Part shown: one piece after another, positions 41,585-52,787 of the stretch | How the letters are laid out: every line of letters begins with the position of its first letter | Position numbering within the stretch: the first letter of the stretch is position 1 | Assembly (NCBI RefSeq): GCF_902806685.2 | Contig: NC_048546.1 | Location: 6,572,001 to 6,636,000 of the forward strand | DNA: 64,000 nucleotides | Origin: Maniola hyperantus | Lineage: Eukaryota; Arthropoda; Insecta; Lepidoptera; Nymphalidae | Direction: 5' to 3' | Translations under genes and position numbers: made by a program | The notes under the pieces: generated by a model | What the model saw: only the letters and a program-made list of their open reading frames with translations | Told to the model about the DNA's origin: nothing | The model's database searches: none

Positions 41585-41905
41585 TCCAGTCACCAGAGTA
41601 ACCGATATAGATAGGTCAGCTGGTTGAAAAGCTAAAGTGGCAATGATCACAGCACATAGTTCCTAAAACCGATAAAAGTTTGGTCTCTAAAAAGCTGGGC
41701 TCAACTCCTAAGATGCTAGAATGGTGACCTGGCACTGGCGAACGCAGCATTGGAAGACTCCCCACTGAATAGACAGACGTCAAACGAGTTGCAGGGAGTC
41801 GCTGGATTCAAGCGTAGCTAGTAGTATATGAAAGTCCCTGCAAGAGACATTATTATGTCCAGCGGTGGGCATCTATCGATTGACGACGACGATGACATCA
41901 TTATA
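41585..41905 (+). pseudogene. RTE-type LINE 3' end
   Basis: Decayed C-terminal coding segment: 'ggttgaaaagctaaagtggc' (AKLKW), 'gatgctagaatggtgacctg' (VLEW), 'aaacgagttgcagggagtcg' (KRVAGS), 'gaaagtccctgcaagagaca', and 'tccagcggtgggcatctatc' before a GACGACGACGATGAC tail. Stops and indels are present. Confidence 0.82.
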
Positions 41906-42440
41906 TTATACATGGGACTGCGATCTCATCAATATGTGTCTGTAATTGTACTGTTAAGCTAGTTATAAATTTTGAACCAGGCTAGACAGCGCTAGAGTGC
42001 TAAAATTAAACTGCTTGTGATTAATTTATCCGTCGCCTCCTGATCTACAATGACAGCTCTCGTCTCAACCCGACACATCCAATTCACATGTTAAATGGAA
42101 TTCCCTTTGCGCCTTAAAATTATGAACGTCCGTATCATTAAAGTGTTTGTTTCTTTGACGTTTTTGTTCAGATGTTTCATCCAATTAGTGCTACCGTGTC
42201 GAAAGGATAATACTGTGATGAATGTATAAAGCGTTTAGCGCGTTAAAAACGGAGCCTTTTTGATAAAGTTGGGCCGTAGGACTTGTAATCGAATAAAAAT
42301 CTTTTCATCTTCCTGTTACGAGTAGAAGGAGAAGATCTTTTAATATTTAGCTCCGTAATGCCATAAACTCATCACATCGGTCGGGTAAACTGAAAACCAT
42401 TTGCATACCCAGTATCTGGTAGATATTTTGCGACACGATA
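41906..42440. other. No gene recognised
   Basis: AT-rich and unannotated. Confidence 0.4.
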
Positions 42441-42640
42441 GGTACCGCGTGCTGCTGATAATAAGGTGGGGAAAATAGCTGGAAAAAGAGGGGTGGGAAG
42501 ACGGAAGAAGTCAAGGTTAAATAACATAAGGGAATGAACTGGCATAAAAACAGTCGGAGAATTATTCCGCCTAGCCATGGACAAGGAGAAGTTTAGGCAA
42601 CTGGCTGCTGACCTTCAGCACAGAAGAAGAAGAATCCGGT
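42441..42640 (+). pseudogene. Non-LTR retrotransposon C-terminal remnant
   Basis: A plus-strand frame from about 42465 reads VGKIAGKRGVGRRKKSRLNN-IRE-stop-TGIKTVGELFRLAM and DKEKFRQLAADLQHRRRR. The GKRGxGRRKxSxLxNIREWTG pattern is a common C-terminus of insect RT-containing elements; here the W codon is TGA. The minus-strand 70-codon frame is a shadow. Confidence 0.7.
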
Positions 42641-42749
42641 AGATAAGTAGTTTAAGGCAACGCCTTCTCGTGGATTTTGGAACGCTTTGTCAATGTAGTT
42701 ATTCTAGCTAGAGCTGCATTTTTTTTTAAATTGTTCTCATTTGTCTATC

Positions 42750-42885
42750 TAAATATTTAAAACGAAAAACTGACTAACTGACTGATCTATCAACGCACAG
42801 CTCAAACTACTGAACGGATCGGGCTGAAATTTGGCATGAAGACAGCTATAATAAGGTAAATATCCACTAGAAAAGGATTATAAAA
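42750..42885 (+). mobile_element. GACT-type Helitron, 5' part only
   Basis: 'aaaaactgactaactgactg' then 'atctatcaacgcacagctca' and 'cggatcgggctgaaatttgg'. Truncated before the terminal block. Confidence 0.8.
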
Positions 42886-42899
42886 TCTAAGACATTAAA

Positions 42900-43122
42900 A
42901 TCCATACTTCCATACTTAATATGATAAATGCGAAAGTGTGTATGTCTGTCTGCTAGTCTTTCACGACTCATCCATTCAACCTATTTTGATGAAATTTGGT
43001 ACAGAGATAGCTTGCATACCGGGGAGGTACATAGCGTATTTTTATCCCGGAAAACCAAAGAGTTCCCACAGGATTTTATGAAACCTAAATCCACGCGTAC
43101 GAAGTCGTAGGCATTCTCTACA
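42900..43122 (+). mobile_element. Lep1-type Helitron copy
   Basis: 'atgataaatgcgaaagtgtg', 'gtctgtctgctagtctttca', 'gatgaaatttggtacagaga', 'cctaaatccacgcgtacgaa'. The end TAGGCATTCTCTAC is a mutated terminus. Confidence 0.85.
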
Positions 43123-43440
43123 ACATCAAACCATTATTCATTCATATCTTATGGATTTCAGTCGCTTATTTGAAAAACGCTGATTAATTTCAATTTAAAC
43201 TGATACACAAACAAGCTCACGGCCGCTCTGATAGTAAACATCGATCATCTGTCAAGGCAACACTTCCTCTTTGGTGCCCGTTCGTTATGCGCGCGAGATA
43301 TAAAATACTTTATACTAGTGTGAGATACGACAAACCGACGGGAGTCTTATGCAAGCTACAAGCAGCCATTTGGCTACTGTTACTCTCCTGTCAACTGTCA
43401 ACTTTTTTATTGATCAGCCAAAGCTATATTAGCAATACAA
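43123..43440. other. No gene recognised
   Basis: Moderately complex DNA. The 63-codon frame at 43287 has no domain. Confidence 0.4.
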
Positions 43441-43625
43441 TACTAGCTGATGCCCGCGACTTCTTACGTGTGATTTAGGTTTTTAAAAAGCCCGTGGGAA
43501 CGCTTTGATTTTAGAGATAAAAAGTAGCCTGTGTCACTCTCCAGGTAAAAACTATACCCATGCGAAAAATCACATCGATCAGTTGCTCCATTGCGACGTG
43601 ATTAAAAGACAAACCAACAATCCAA
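43441..43625 (-). mobile_element. Lep1-type Helitron, minus copy
   Basis: ACTAGCTGATGCCCGCGACT at the left edge, 'gatttaggtttttaaaaag', 'aaaaagtagcctgtgtcact', 'acaaaccaacaatcc' at the far end. Confidence 0.85.
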
Positions 43626-43711
43626 AAAAAGGTAGTGATAAGATGATAATTTAAACGCTTAATGTGATAGATGACAATTTTACCGCTTAATGTGGTAGAT
43701 GACAATAAAAT

Positions 43712-44008
43712 TCGTATCCGTCTCCTAATCGGGAATTCGATCCTGGTCACACACCTCTAACTTCAGAGTTAGGTAGGTAAGTGTTAAGTTTTAACCAATT
43801 AAATATCACTTGCTTTAACGGTGAAGGATTGAAGAAACCTGTATGCCTGAGAGTTCTCCATAAAGTTTCAGAGGTGTGTGAAGTTTACCAATCCACACTT
43901 TGCCAGCGTGGCGGGTTATGGCCTAAACCCTTCTCATTCTAAGTGGATATCCGTGATCAGTAGTGGGCTGGTGATAGGTGGATCATGATGATTATGATGA
44001 CGATGTAA
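43712..44008 (+). mobile_element. tRNA-derived SINE, A-box missing
   Basis: B-box 'gggaattcgatcctggtcac', body 'tcacttgctttaacggtgaa', 'cctgagagttctccataaag' and tail GTGGATCATGATGATTATGA. Confidence 0.82.
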
Positions 44009-44282
44009 TGACAATGCAGTCTATGGTGAAAACGCAAGGCTGTCGGTTTTAATAGATTCATACACTGTATCTCAAATATAACTCTTTACAGCATTGGACT
44101 TATCTACTTCTACGCCTTTGTCAGTTAGATGATAATTTTACTAGGTATGCACTATACACAGATTTCCGCTCTAATATCTCAGATATCTTTGGCGCGCGAT
44201 CTCAATGTTACCTATACCTACCCATTGTATCTCATCTATGTAGTGTTAATTGTTCTCTACAGAAAACACAATTTGATATTAG

Positions 44283-44390
44283 AGATCCGTACCCAAAGGG
44301 CAAGCGGATCCCTATTAATGTAACTATGTGTCTGTCTGTCCGTCTGTCATTAAACAAAATATTAGACTCGCGAAACACATTTTGTATTTG
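44283..44390 (-). mobile_element. GGCCAAGTGCGAGTC-family fragment
   Basis: 'gatccgtacccaaagggcaa' with TGTCTGTCTGTCCGTCTGTC, the complement of the right end of the family. Confidence 0.6.
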
Positions 44391-45662
44391 ACTCTACATA
44401 AACGCCTTAGTATTGTATTGTCAGTCGGTCGAGTTGAACATCCACAAAATTGATAAAATTGCAAAGGGGCAATTCGGACGAGTTTCTTAGAGTCGATATG
44501 TCCCCCAAGTCAACAATAATATGGTCGAGTCAACAACTGTCGCAGCGATATGATAATACGCCTTACGGTGATCTTAATGCACGTCATATTCCTGTCGTAA
44601 CCCCCTTCCCATTATTTAGAAAGTAGATAGTAAGGAGTTTCTAGAGATAATAATAATGGGTGGGTTCCCAAAACATTCCGCAATCGACTGCACTAAGAAT
44701 ATAATTGTGACGGTTAATTTTACGACTGTGCACTATAGTCGAAATCATATTTATCAGATTTTTGTCACAACTGATAACTAAGACCGATGGCTCAGTATCA
44801 GCGAGGCATGGAAAAAGCGAAAAGATCGAATTCGGATCTCCAAAGTCGATCATGTATCCGCTTACCTACTTCGGTAAACGTAGCTTACAGTGATAGTAAC
44901 AGACAAATTGAACAGATGATATCGGTCGGTACCATCAAACGCCACGCTATTTATCCATAAATCGTCTTTAAATCAGCAGAATAATACAAATACAAATTAC
45001 ACAGCGATAAATAACCTCTGTATGGGAAATTGTATCTGGTTCGAGTGCTATCATCGATGGGCCGGTTTAATTTAATTGACTGAGTACGTGTCGATGATAA
45101 ATGTAAGGGAGGTTAAACACATGCGTACCTCTTAAATAAAGCTTTAGTCATACCACTGCAGAGCAGCGAGTAGAATAATACGTAGAGCTCGCTTATATCG
45201 TATGCTTATATTACGCAACGTGTTGAGAAGTGCATGAAGTGTGTCTTTCATGTAAATTCTAATACCTATATACGATTTGATTTGACTCTTAGATGTGGCG
45301 TTGCAAAAGTGTTTCAGGTTTCCAGTTTCTTGCTGGTTCTTTTAGGTAGGAACGCCATTTCAAACCTTATGATGATTCAAAAGCAGTTGTAAAAGTTTAG
45401 GTAGGTAATTTTCTTAAGACAACCGACGTCTGGGCTAAAGACATCGGGTCATATAGGATTTTTACTTATAAAATACCCTCGGTTGGTAGCATTGGGAGGC
45501 TCCAATCGGTACCCTCCTGCCCCTCGTCCCAAGGTTTATACGTAATGAAAATCTTTTTATTCGTATAAACTTTTACAAGTTTAATGTTACATCAAAGGTT
45601 CAAAATGAAACATTTCCAATTTCCAACAGCTATTAAAGAGCAATTTGAAAAGTGTTCCAATT
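44391..45662. other. Unique DNA; GATA-rich block 44660-45110
   Basis: 44660-45110 has no repeat similarity and carries many GATA/TATC words (for example TTATCAGAT, CTGATAAC, GTGATAGTAAC, CGATAAATAACC, GCTATCATCGATGG). No ORF with a domain. Possibly regulatory; the rest is unannotated. Confidence 0.3.
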
Positions 45663-45703
45663 AAATTACTGTTGTCTTTATAAAATAAAGACAACAGTAA
45701 TTT
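45663..45703. repeat. 41 bp perfect hairpin
   Basis: AAATTACTGTTGTCTTTAT, a 3 nt loop, then its exact complement. A tight loop like this is a cruciform-type palindrome rather than a miRNA precursor. Confidence 0.9.
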
Positions 45704-45819
45704 CCATGGTCTTGGTTAACTCTTAGTGTCACTAGATTTTATGATTCGAGTAGAATACCTGAAAAAAGAGTAAGTAAGTTTGGACACAAAAACAGCGCGT
45801 ACAAGATCTTTGTTATCAC

Positions 45820-45894
45820 TCCTTGTGTTGTGGACACTACGCAGAGAAACTTTCAGCTTTTATAAAATAACGAAGGTCTGGCACGCGCTGGTTC
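45820..45894. mobile_element. MITE, GAGCC...GGCTC family, one end
   Basis: 'cactacgcagagaaactttc', 'cttttataaaataacgaagg' and TCTGGCACGCGCTGGTTC equal the right end of 8124-8591. The left end was not found nearby. Confidence 0.78.
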
Positions 45895-46435
45895 GTTCAA
45901 TAGTTAATAAGTTAACTTATAATACAGCACATTAGTAGGAAGGTAACACATGGCGTATATTTTACTACGAGTACATACTACTACATGAGGTTAATACATA
46001 TCATAAAGTTGACGTATACGAAAAGCCTAGATGAGATGTTAAATTAATCATTTGATGCATTTTTATATTTGGAATAAAAAGTTACTCGCTGGCAGTAAAG
46101 AAAGTACCTAATCGCCCTTCGGTCAGACGAGCTGATTTGCGATAAGCGGGTATTTATTGCGTTATTTGTGCGTGCCACCTGACGGGGAGATACGGGAGAT
46201 GCGGCTACAGGGTCCGCCGCCGCGGGAGGTGCTCTATTGCCTTTCACTACCCGCCTTCCCCCCAGGACCCGGGAACAAGCTCGTCGAACGCCCTTCACCG
46301 CATAAATCACAACACAGCACTACCATTCATCGCTGATCAATTTTGCTCAACCGATAATGTTTCCCAGTGAGATGAAGCCACAGGTTATGCGGCCCTGCCC
46401 GAAATTCGTGTGACCATAATTTTCTAAATCACTCC
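45895..46435. other. GC-rich block 46115-46300, no gene
   Basis: CGGGAGATGCGGCTACAGGG, TCCGCCGCCGCGGGAGG and CCCGCCTTCCCCCCAGGACC stand out from AT-rich surroundings. An 88-codon minus frame (46044-46310) follows the composition and has no domain. Could be a promoter-proximal or exonic segment. Confidence 0.3.
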
Positions 46436-46607
46436 CCATATGCGAAAGTGTGTTTGTTCGTTGGTGTATTGGTGATTTGGCATGGGTATAATAAAAGACC
46501 TGGAGAGTAACATAGGCTACTTTTATCCCGGAAAATCAAAATTTCCCACGGGATTTTTATAATCTAGGTACATCCTCGCGGGCGAAGTCGCGGGCATTGA
46601 CTAGTAA
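46436..46607 (+). mobile_element. Lep1-type Helitron copy
   Basis: 'atatgcgaaagtgtgtttgt', 'gagagtaacataggctactt', 'ttatcccggaaaatcaaaat' and end 'gcgggcgaagtcgcgggcat' then TGACTAGT, with CTAG|T intact. Confidence 0.87.
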
Positions 46608-46789
46608 TATATAAAACTGACACACTGCATGATGATTAATCAGCCAAGCCCAATGACGCCAATGTACTCAGAAAACTGAAATTTAGCACAAAGTTTCCTT
46701 TATATTATTATATTTTCGCCGAGTGAAACCGCCGTCGCTAGTATAAATAGTATATGTATAATATAGTACCTATAAATATAGTATATTAT

Positions 46790-46883
46790 AGCTAGCTTTT
46801 CTCGACCCAGAAAATTAAAAAGTTTCCACAGGATTAAAAAAACTAAATCCACGCGGACAAAGTCGCTGGCATCATCTAGTTCT
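46790..46883 (+). mobile_element. Lep1-type Helitron, 3' fragment
   Basis: 'cagaaaattaaaaagtttcc', 'aaactaaatccacgcggaca', and CATCATCTAGTTC at the end. Confidence 0.78.
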
Positions 46884-47512
46884 ACATCTCTTGGAATTTA
46901 GTACCACATAAAAATCGCAATAATTATTGTTATTGTTTGTATGCAAATAAAATGAAGTACCTACCGACTATGTCCGTTACAAATGAGAGACGTGGTAATC
47001 GAGTATCAGCCGTACCCATACGGATTATCTAGCTAACATTATAAACTGAACCTAACTGAATTATTAATTTATTGAAATCTGAGACGAGCAAATAGTTCGC
47101 TTTATCTGTTCGAAATGTAATTTGCTTTGCTGATCGTACCCGGTAGTGACACAAACTAATTAATGCGCATTACAAACATAATCAGTATAATTTATAACTG
47201 CACATTATTTCGGCCCAGATTCCTTGTATGTCTATATGCTTATTTGATATGTTGAGCAAGTAGTTTGAGCAGGTTTGCAAATTAGTTTGTTTGAGAACGC
47301 TACCTTTTGGTGTGGTTGAAAACAAAGGTTAGTGCAATGATATTTTGAACTGGTTATGTGCATGTTATGCGTCGTACAAATTGTCATAGTACTTAGGTCA
47401 TTTATACGTAGATTAAGACCACAAGACCACTATTTCCTTACACCTGTTGACATTGTATTCTTGTACCTACCTAATTATATTGTAGATAATCAGATGTTGT
47501 ACAGTTTTACAA
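46884..47512. other. No gene recognised
   Basis: AT-rich and unannotated. Confidence 0.45.
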
Positions 47513-49166
47513 TAGTTAGGGAGGCGAGGTAGCTAAATGGCGTAATTCAACGGCGCCGTCGAGACCTATCAAAATCGAAAGATAAAATAATTTCGAAAAG
47601 AAAAGCTCGTATGGTAAAAACCATTTTAGCGGTGGGTTTGGCGTGTACGGTTTTTCAAAAATGTTTAAAAAAAACAGTTACTTGGGCATTCTCGAGCGCG
47701 TCAGATATTCATACTACGTATGCCCCAAGTGCCTCTGATAACAACGGTATACTAATCTGCCGGTTTGCGTGGTGGGGGTAGGCATATAAAGTAGTCAAAA
47801 ATGCAAAAAAAAAAAAAATTACTCGAGCGCGTCAGATTTTCGGAAGGGGTGTTGAGTAGGCCCCAAGGAAGCTCCCTTTAAAAAAACTGACGATTTCGGC
47901 GCGACGATAAGTTACGATGAATTTTTGAAAATGCAAAAAAAAAAAGTTTTTTCGAAATACTCGAGCGCGTCAGATTTTCATAGGGGAGGTTTATCTCGGT
48001 ATCCTGAAAGCATATTTTCTTAATCTGACAAAAATGTTGGTGGGTTCTCTTAATCTGACCGAAAAAGGTTTTTGGTTTCTTTTTTTCCTTTCTTTCTCCT
48101 TGATAATTGAAATTAAGGAAAAATACTGGTAGGACGGCATATTTCCGCGAAGCGCTCAGTCTGTATTACATGTTTATGGCAAATTCCTCTTTTTTGCTTC
48201 AATTCTTCACTTCGTTTTGCTTACGGTACGTCCTTGAAAAACAATTTGAGGATCAACAGGCTATTGAATAATATACATACATGAAACTGTACATGTTAAT
48301 GATACTTTTGTATACAGATACGCGTAACTTTTTCCGAGTCCACGAAAATTGTCGAGAAGCTTTAGAAAAAAAAAATTTTGAGATATAATAAAAGTCACAT
48401 AATTTAATTATCGTTATTTCATATCAATTTTTTAACACCCTCAGTTTTCGAGATATACTCAAAAAACCGGGAGTTTGAGTTTTTATGATGCTTCAAGTCA
48501 AAAAGTTTTAACTTTGTACAAAAATGTAAAGAGATGTTCGCGACTTATATGCCGCAACGCGTTTTTCGGAAGACGAAATGGCTCCTCCACACTTCCGGTC
48601 ATGCGGAAACCGGCAGATTTTGTATTTTTAGTAAATTTTAGATTATATTCTTCAAAATAAAAAAATAAAAAATCGCGCTCGAGAATTCCGGATTAACGTT
48701 TTTTTTTACAAGTTAGCGACCCTATAACTCGGCGGCGTCAAGGACTTATCGTCAGATTAGTTAAATTTAGTCTTAAAACACTAAAATCAACCCCCAATAT
48801 CTTAATCTGACGCGCTCGAGTATTTCAGACTATCGATTTTGTTTTTACTAATCTGCCCCCCAATTGTGTAAGAATAACCATTTCATGGCTATCGCAATCG
48901 TCAAGAATTCGGCCCTTTGATTGGCTGTGAAAAAATGTAAACAGCGAATCAACCAATCAAATGGCAGAATTTTTTGACGATTGCGATAGCCATGAAATGG
49001 TTATTCTTACACAATTGGGGGGCTGATCGTCTATCCTAGGCGCGCGTCACTACATATAGAGCTAAATACTTTACAAGGTTGTTCTATTAGGTCTTAGGTA
49101 TCTCTCATATCTTAAACTGCCACGCTCGAGTATTGCCGAAAATTCCCCTATTCGCCTCCCTAACTA
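47513..49166. mobile_element. Unclassified 1.65 kb TIR element with internal motif repeats
   Basis: Ends TAGTTAGGGAGGCG (47513-47526) and CGCCTCCCTAACTA (49153-49166) are exact inverted repeats, with AATAGGGGAA versus AGGTAGCTAA inside. A ~20 bp word, TACTCGAGCGCGTCAGATT, occurs in plus orientation near 47693, 47820 and 47961 and as its complement near 48674, 48800 and 49118. The half-word CTTAATCTGAC occurs additionally near 48018 and 48048. Long poly-A tracts flank several copies. No transposase frame is present; the 61-codon ORF at 48475-48660 has no domain. Repeated binding-site-like words in opposite orientation toward the two ends resemble subterminal repeats of DNA transposons, but I cannot place the superfamily. 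Confidence 0.7.
48856..49022. mobile_element. 167 bp nested MITE with 49 bp arms, CTG duplication
   Basis: CCCCCCAATTGTGTAAGAAT at 48856 pairs with its exact complement at the right end for about 49 bp. CTG lies at 48853-48855 and 49023-49025. A 3 bp duplication and long arms suggest a Harbinger-type MITE. It sits within the element at 47513-49166 and interrupts one of its CTAATCTG words. Confidence 0.85.
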
Positions 49167-49289
49167 AAGAACTTGAATAGTTGACGGATTTTATTTATTC
49201 CAATTTGTCTGACTTTTCGATCCTATAGATTTTTTAAACTTCTGCTATAGTTTACGCTGATTAAATTAACGGTAGCCCATTAAGTTGTA

Positions 49290-49395
49290 CCTATTGTTTA
49301 ATGACTAGTAGAAATCTATTTATGAAATCTAGAAAATCTATTTTTTTTTAAAAAGTTACCTATTGTTTAATGACTAGTAGAAATCTATTTATGAC
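49290..49395 (+). repeat. 36 bp direct repeat
   Basis: CCTATTGTTTAATGACTAGT plus 'agaaatctatttatga' at 49290-49325 is repeated from 49359, separated by an AT-rich 33 bp spacer. Confidence 0.88.
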
Positions 49396-49451
49396 TGAAA
49401 AGTTATTATTAAAGTGGAGAACCAAATAAAAAGTAGGTAGGTAGGAAGTAC

Positions 49452-49547
49452 CAGGTCAAGATGGCCATCACCCGCGCTCGCCCGCACTGGGTTGGTGCGG
49501 GTGTGCGGGGCGTCCCCTCCCCGATTGCCATCTCGACCTGTCTCGTA
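49452..49547. mobile_element. GC-rich MITE, deleted copy
   Basis: 'ccaggtcaagatggccatca' at the left, core CACCCGCGCTCGCCCGCAC, right CCGATTGCCATCTCGACCTG TCTCGTA. Confidence 0.78.
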
Positions 49548-50692
49548 GGTAATGTAGGTACTTAGGTGTGTTTTACTTTCATTTTATTTGTAGAGAACCA
49601 TAGATTAATTATTAGTCTCGCTCCGAGAACATTCCACGAGTAGGTACCTAATGAATAAATGTAGAAAATACAATTTAAAATAAAATTGATTTATCAGTCC
49701 TATTTTTGTATAGGACACTATAAATAAAATTATCTGGGTCAGGTTCTTTTGATACACAGCTCTACAATTATGTACCTACTACAAAAAGTGAAACCTATGA
49801 AAAAGTATTGGATAGGTGATTGAAAGTGTTATTTTCATTCATAAATACCTCGCCAGGTAAAGTTAAATATTTTATTAATATTGCTTTCCATAATAGGATC
49901 AAAAGTGATAAAATAAAATAGAGTCAACATAATAAAAACTGATGGTATAGATGTGTTGGAGATAACGTTAAAATATATGTATGCTAATAAATTTATACGC
50001 TTGTAATGGTATTCATGTGATAAAATATGAGTAGGAACCAAACTTGTATACTGAATCACTGAGCAACACTTTGCACCTACCCTCCGGCGGCGATTGCCGT
50101 CGCACGCTAAAAATGTTTGTAAATTATTAAGATTATTTGAAAAAGAGAAATGTGTTACATTTAATTTTATTACACACGATAACTTATGGACTAGCCTCGG
50201 CACTCACTTGAAAAACACGTTGCTCAAAATGCTAGAGTTTGGAACGGTTACATATTTTTACTGCATCAGTTATATTTAATACTTAATCGTAACAAAACAA
50301 GGACGAATATACATTGCTAATAACACGTTCTTACGTCTTTTACTTCGGAATACTCTTTCGTAGTTACATACAGATCATTTGTGACATTAAAATATCAATA
50401 AATTTATAGTGTTGAGATAGGAATGGCATTTTCAGATGAGCGCCTTATCCTCGGCTTTATCTATGTATGCAAAATTCTTGACACTACACGCTAAGTGCAT
50501 AAAATATATTATTTAATCAGCTTTATGATTAGGGTTTTAAAATGCGATCAGATGATAAAGATGTGTTTATTTTTATCACAGTTTTGAAAACTAGATTTTT
50601 CGTATATTAAATATAAGTACAGCTACCTACCTACTTACCTCTTAGAATGATAACTGCCGTGGATACCTATAGATATATTACCTCTGTCTATA
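49548..50692. other. No gene recognised
   Basis: A 122-codon minus frame at 49835-50203 reads as low-complexity hydrophobic/asparagine-rich sequence in AT-rich DNA with no domain. I do not call it. Confidence 0.35.
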
Positions 50693-50987
50693 AGCTGTGA
50701 TAGTCTAGTGGTTAAGACGTCCATCCTAATCGGAGATCGGGGGTTTGATCCCGGGCACGCACCTCTAACTTTAAGAAGTTCTGTGCGTTTTAAGTAATTT
50801 ATCACTTGCTGAAAACGTGAGGAAACCTGCATGCCTGAGAGTTCTCCATAATATTTGCGAATGTGTCTGAAGTTTGTCGATCCGCCTGGTAGACTATGAC
50901 CAAAACCTTTCTCACTCTGAGAGGAGACCTGTGCTCTGTAGTGAGACGGAGATGGGTTTAAATATTATGATGATGATGATGATGATA
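50693..50987 (+). mobile_element. Full-length tRNA-derived SINE
   Basis: Best copy of the head: 'gtgatagtctagtggttaag' (A-box) and GGGGGTTTGATCCCGGGC (B-box), body 'aggaaacctgcatgcctgag', tail ATGATGATGATGATGATG. The 65-codon minus frame is a shadow. Confidence 0.9.
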
Positions 50988-52267
50988 CCTCTGACCTCTA
51001 AGAACAAATCTTGAAGTTGATTGATTAGATACCTACATAGTTAGGTACCTAGTACCTACCACAATCGTAAACAAATAAAGGTACCTCGTTTATGTTCAAT
51101 TACCAGTCACGTACTATTATAATTTATAATAGTGTTCCCGTTACCATTGTAAATTAAATCAAGTTACCTTATCAATTGTCACTTCATTACTTCAATAAAT
51201 GATCAATGCATGCAATTTTACAATCATTATGCCCATGTTTGATTATAATCATACATAATTCCTGAGAGGTAGGTAGGTACCACTACCTACCTACTCATTA
51301 TGTATGATTATGCGAAAATGTTTTAACACGCTATTATTTGCAAGTCCGATAATAATAATTTCGTATTACGGCATTCAGTAAAGTTTATTATAGGAAAGAT
51401 TACTTTATAGCATTGCTAACTTTTATCAACATTATAACTACAGATATTGCTTTATCGGGGAACATAAAACTGGTACAAAATCGTTGATACGAGTACCATG
51501 TTGCGGTCAAAGGGCAATTTTATTCGATTATTTATAGTACTTAATATTTCATCTTTCTATACTAAATTCTAATACATATATAAAAGATTTGGAAGTGACT
51601 TTATTTCCCATATTATATTTTCCAAGATGGACCTTCTGGAACAGCTAAAAATATAAAACCTAAACAGAAATACTTATTGAATTTTTCGTATCTGTAATCA
51701 TTTTATTAAAATATTCCGTTTAAGATCCACACGTAATCCTTCTGTAAAATATGGTAAATAATGAGTGCGTAGCTTCATTATAATACTTGGTATGAGTAGG
51801 TATAGAAGCAGCCTACATCAATAGTATAGAGTCCACTTGTACAGATGAGTAAGTAATCTCAGTACACATCAAACTTAAAGCCGACCGCCAGTGATATTAT
51901 CTCGCGTAATTTGTACCAGTCCAACCAATCAAAATATTTGTTTAAAGCGATTGAGATGGTATCAGTATTTATGTCATATACCTTCCGACGGCTTCCCTCA
52001 GGCAGCGTCAGGTAGAGCAGCTCGTAACTCTGACATTAGCGGTCTGATATACCCTTTGAACGGTAGCCGCATCAGCTTTTATTAAGATCTGATAATAACT
52101 TCTGAGGATTTGTGTCGTAAAATGCTAGAAATTTGACAACAAATTCAGAAGTACCATGAATTAGTTTCTACTTTCTACGAGCTATCGCACCCAAGCTGGT
52201 TTTATCCCAGTTAAAGCATGGGATCACACAAGGCGCGACAGCAAGAAGCACGCACTCAGTGGAAATA
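50988..52267. other. No gene; hairpin at 51245-51311
   Basis: ATAATCATACATAAT (51245-51259) pairs with 51297-51311, enclosing GTAGGTAGGTA / TACCTACCTAC. Otherwise AT-rich; the 64-codon frame at 51891 has no domain. Confidence 0.45.
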
Positions 52268-52510
52268 TAAAAAAATCGGTCAAATGCGAGTCGGAGTCGC
52301 AAACGAGGGGTTCCGTTTGTACAAGAAATAACATTTTTGAATTTTTTTAATTTTCATGTTGGTTATTTTGAAAATTTTAGTAAGCAGGTATTTGTTGTTA
52401 TAGCGGCAATAGAATTTTTTTTAAAATACACATTCTGTGAAAATTTCAACAACTCTCTACTTACAGCCCGCTGACAGACAGACGGACGGACGGACAGCGG
52501 AGACTTAGCC
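52268..52510 (+). mobile_element. GGCCAAGTGCGAGTC-family repeat
   Basis: 'aaaatcggtcaaatgcgagt', 'gttgttatagcggcaataga', 'ctgtgaaaatttcaac' and a GACAGACAGACGGACGGACG run. The GGTACGGAACCC end is missing. Confidence 0.8.
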
Positions 52511-52560
52511 TGCATCTTCACTTAACCATTTATTATATTTATTATAGATTGCAGCATAGT

Positions 52561-52787
52561 ATCTAAATATATAAAAGGAAAAGGTGACTGACTGACTGAC
52601 TGACTGACTGAGCTCTCAACGCACAGCTCAAACGACTGGACGGATCGGGCTGAAATTTGGCATGCAGATAGCTATTATGACGTAAACATTCGCTAAGGAT
52701 TTCTTGAAAATTCAAATCCTAAGAGGGTGAAATATCGGTTAGAAATTTGTGTAGTCCACGCGGAGGAAGTCGCGAACATAAGCTAGT
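52561..52787 (+). mobile_element. GACT-type non-autonomous Helitron
   Basis: 'aaggaaaaggtgactgactg' (GACT)n, 'tcaacgcacagctcaaacga', and end 'cgcggaggaagtcgcgaaca' TAAG with CTAG|T at 52783-52787. Confidence 0.88.

Noticed and set aside
46044..46310. 88-codon arginine/alanine-rich minus ORF
   Set aside because: Follows a GC-rich patch; no domain and no start context.
49835..50203. 122-codon minus-strand ORF as a protein gene
   Set aside because: AT-driven composition, no domain, no splice or promoter context.
52440..52500. GACAGACAGACGGACGG run as a stand-alone microsatellite
   Set aside because: It is a standard internal part of the GGCCAAGTGCGAGTC repeat.
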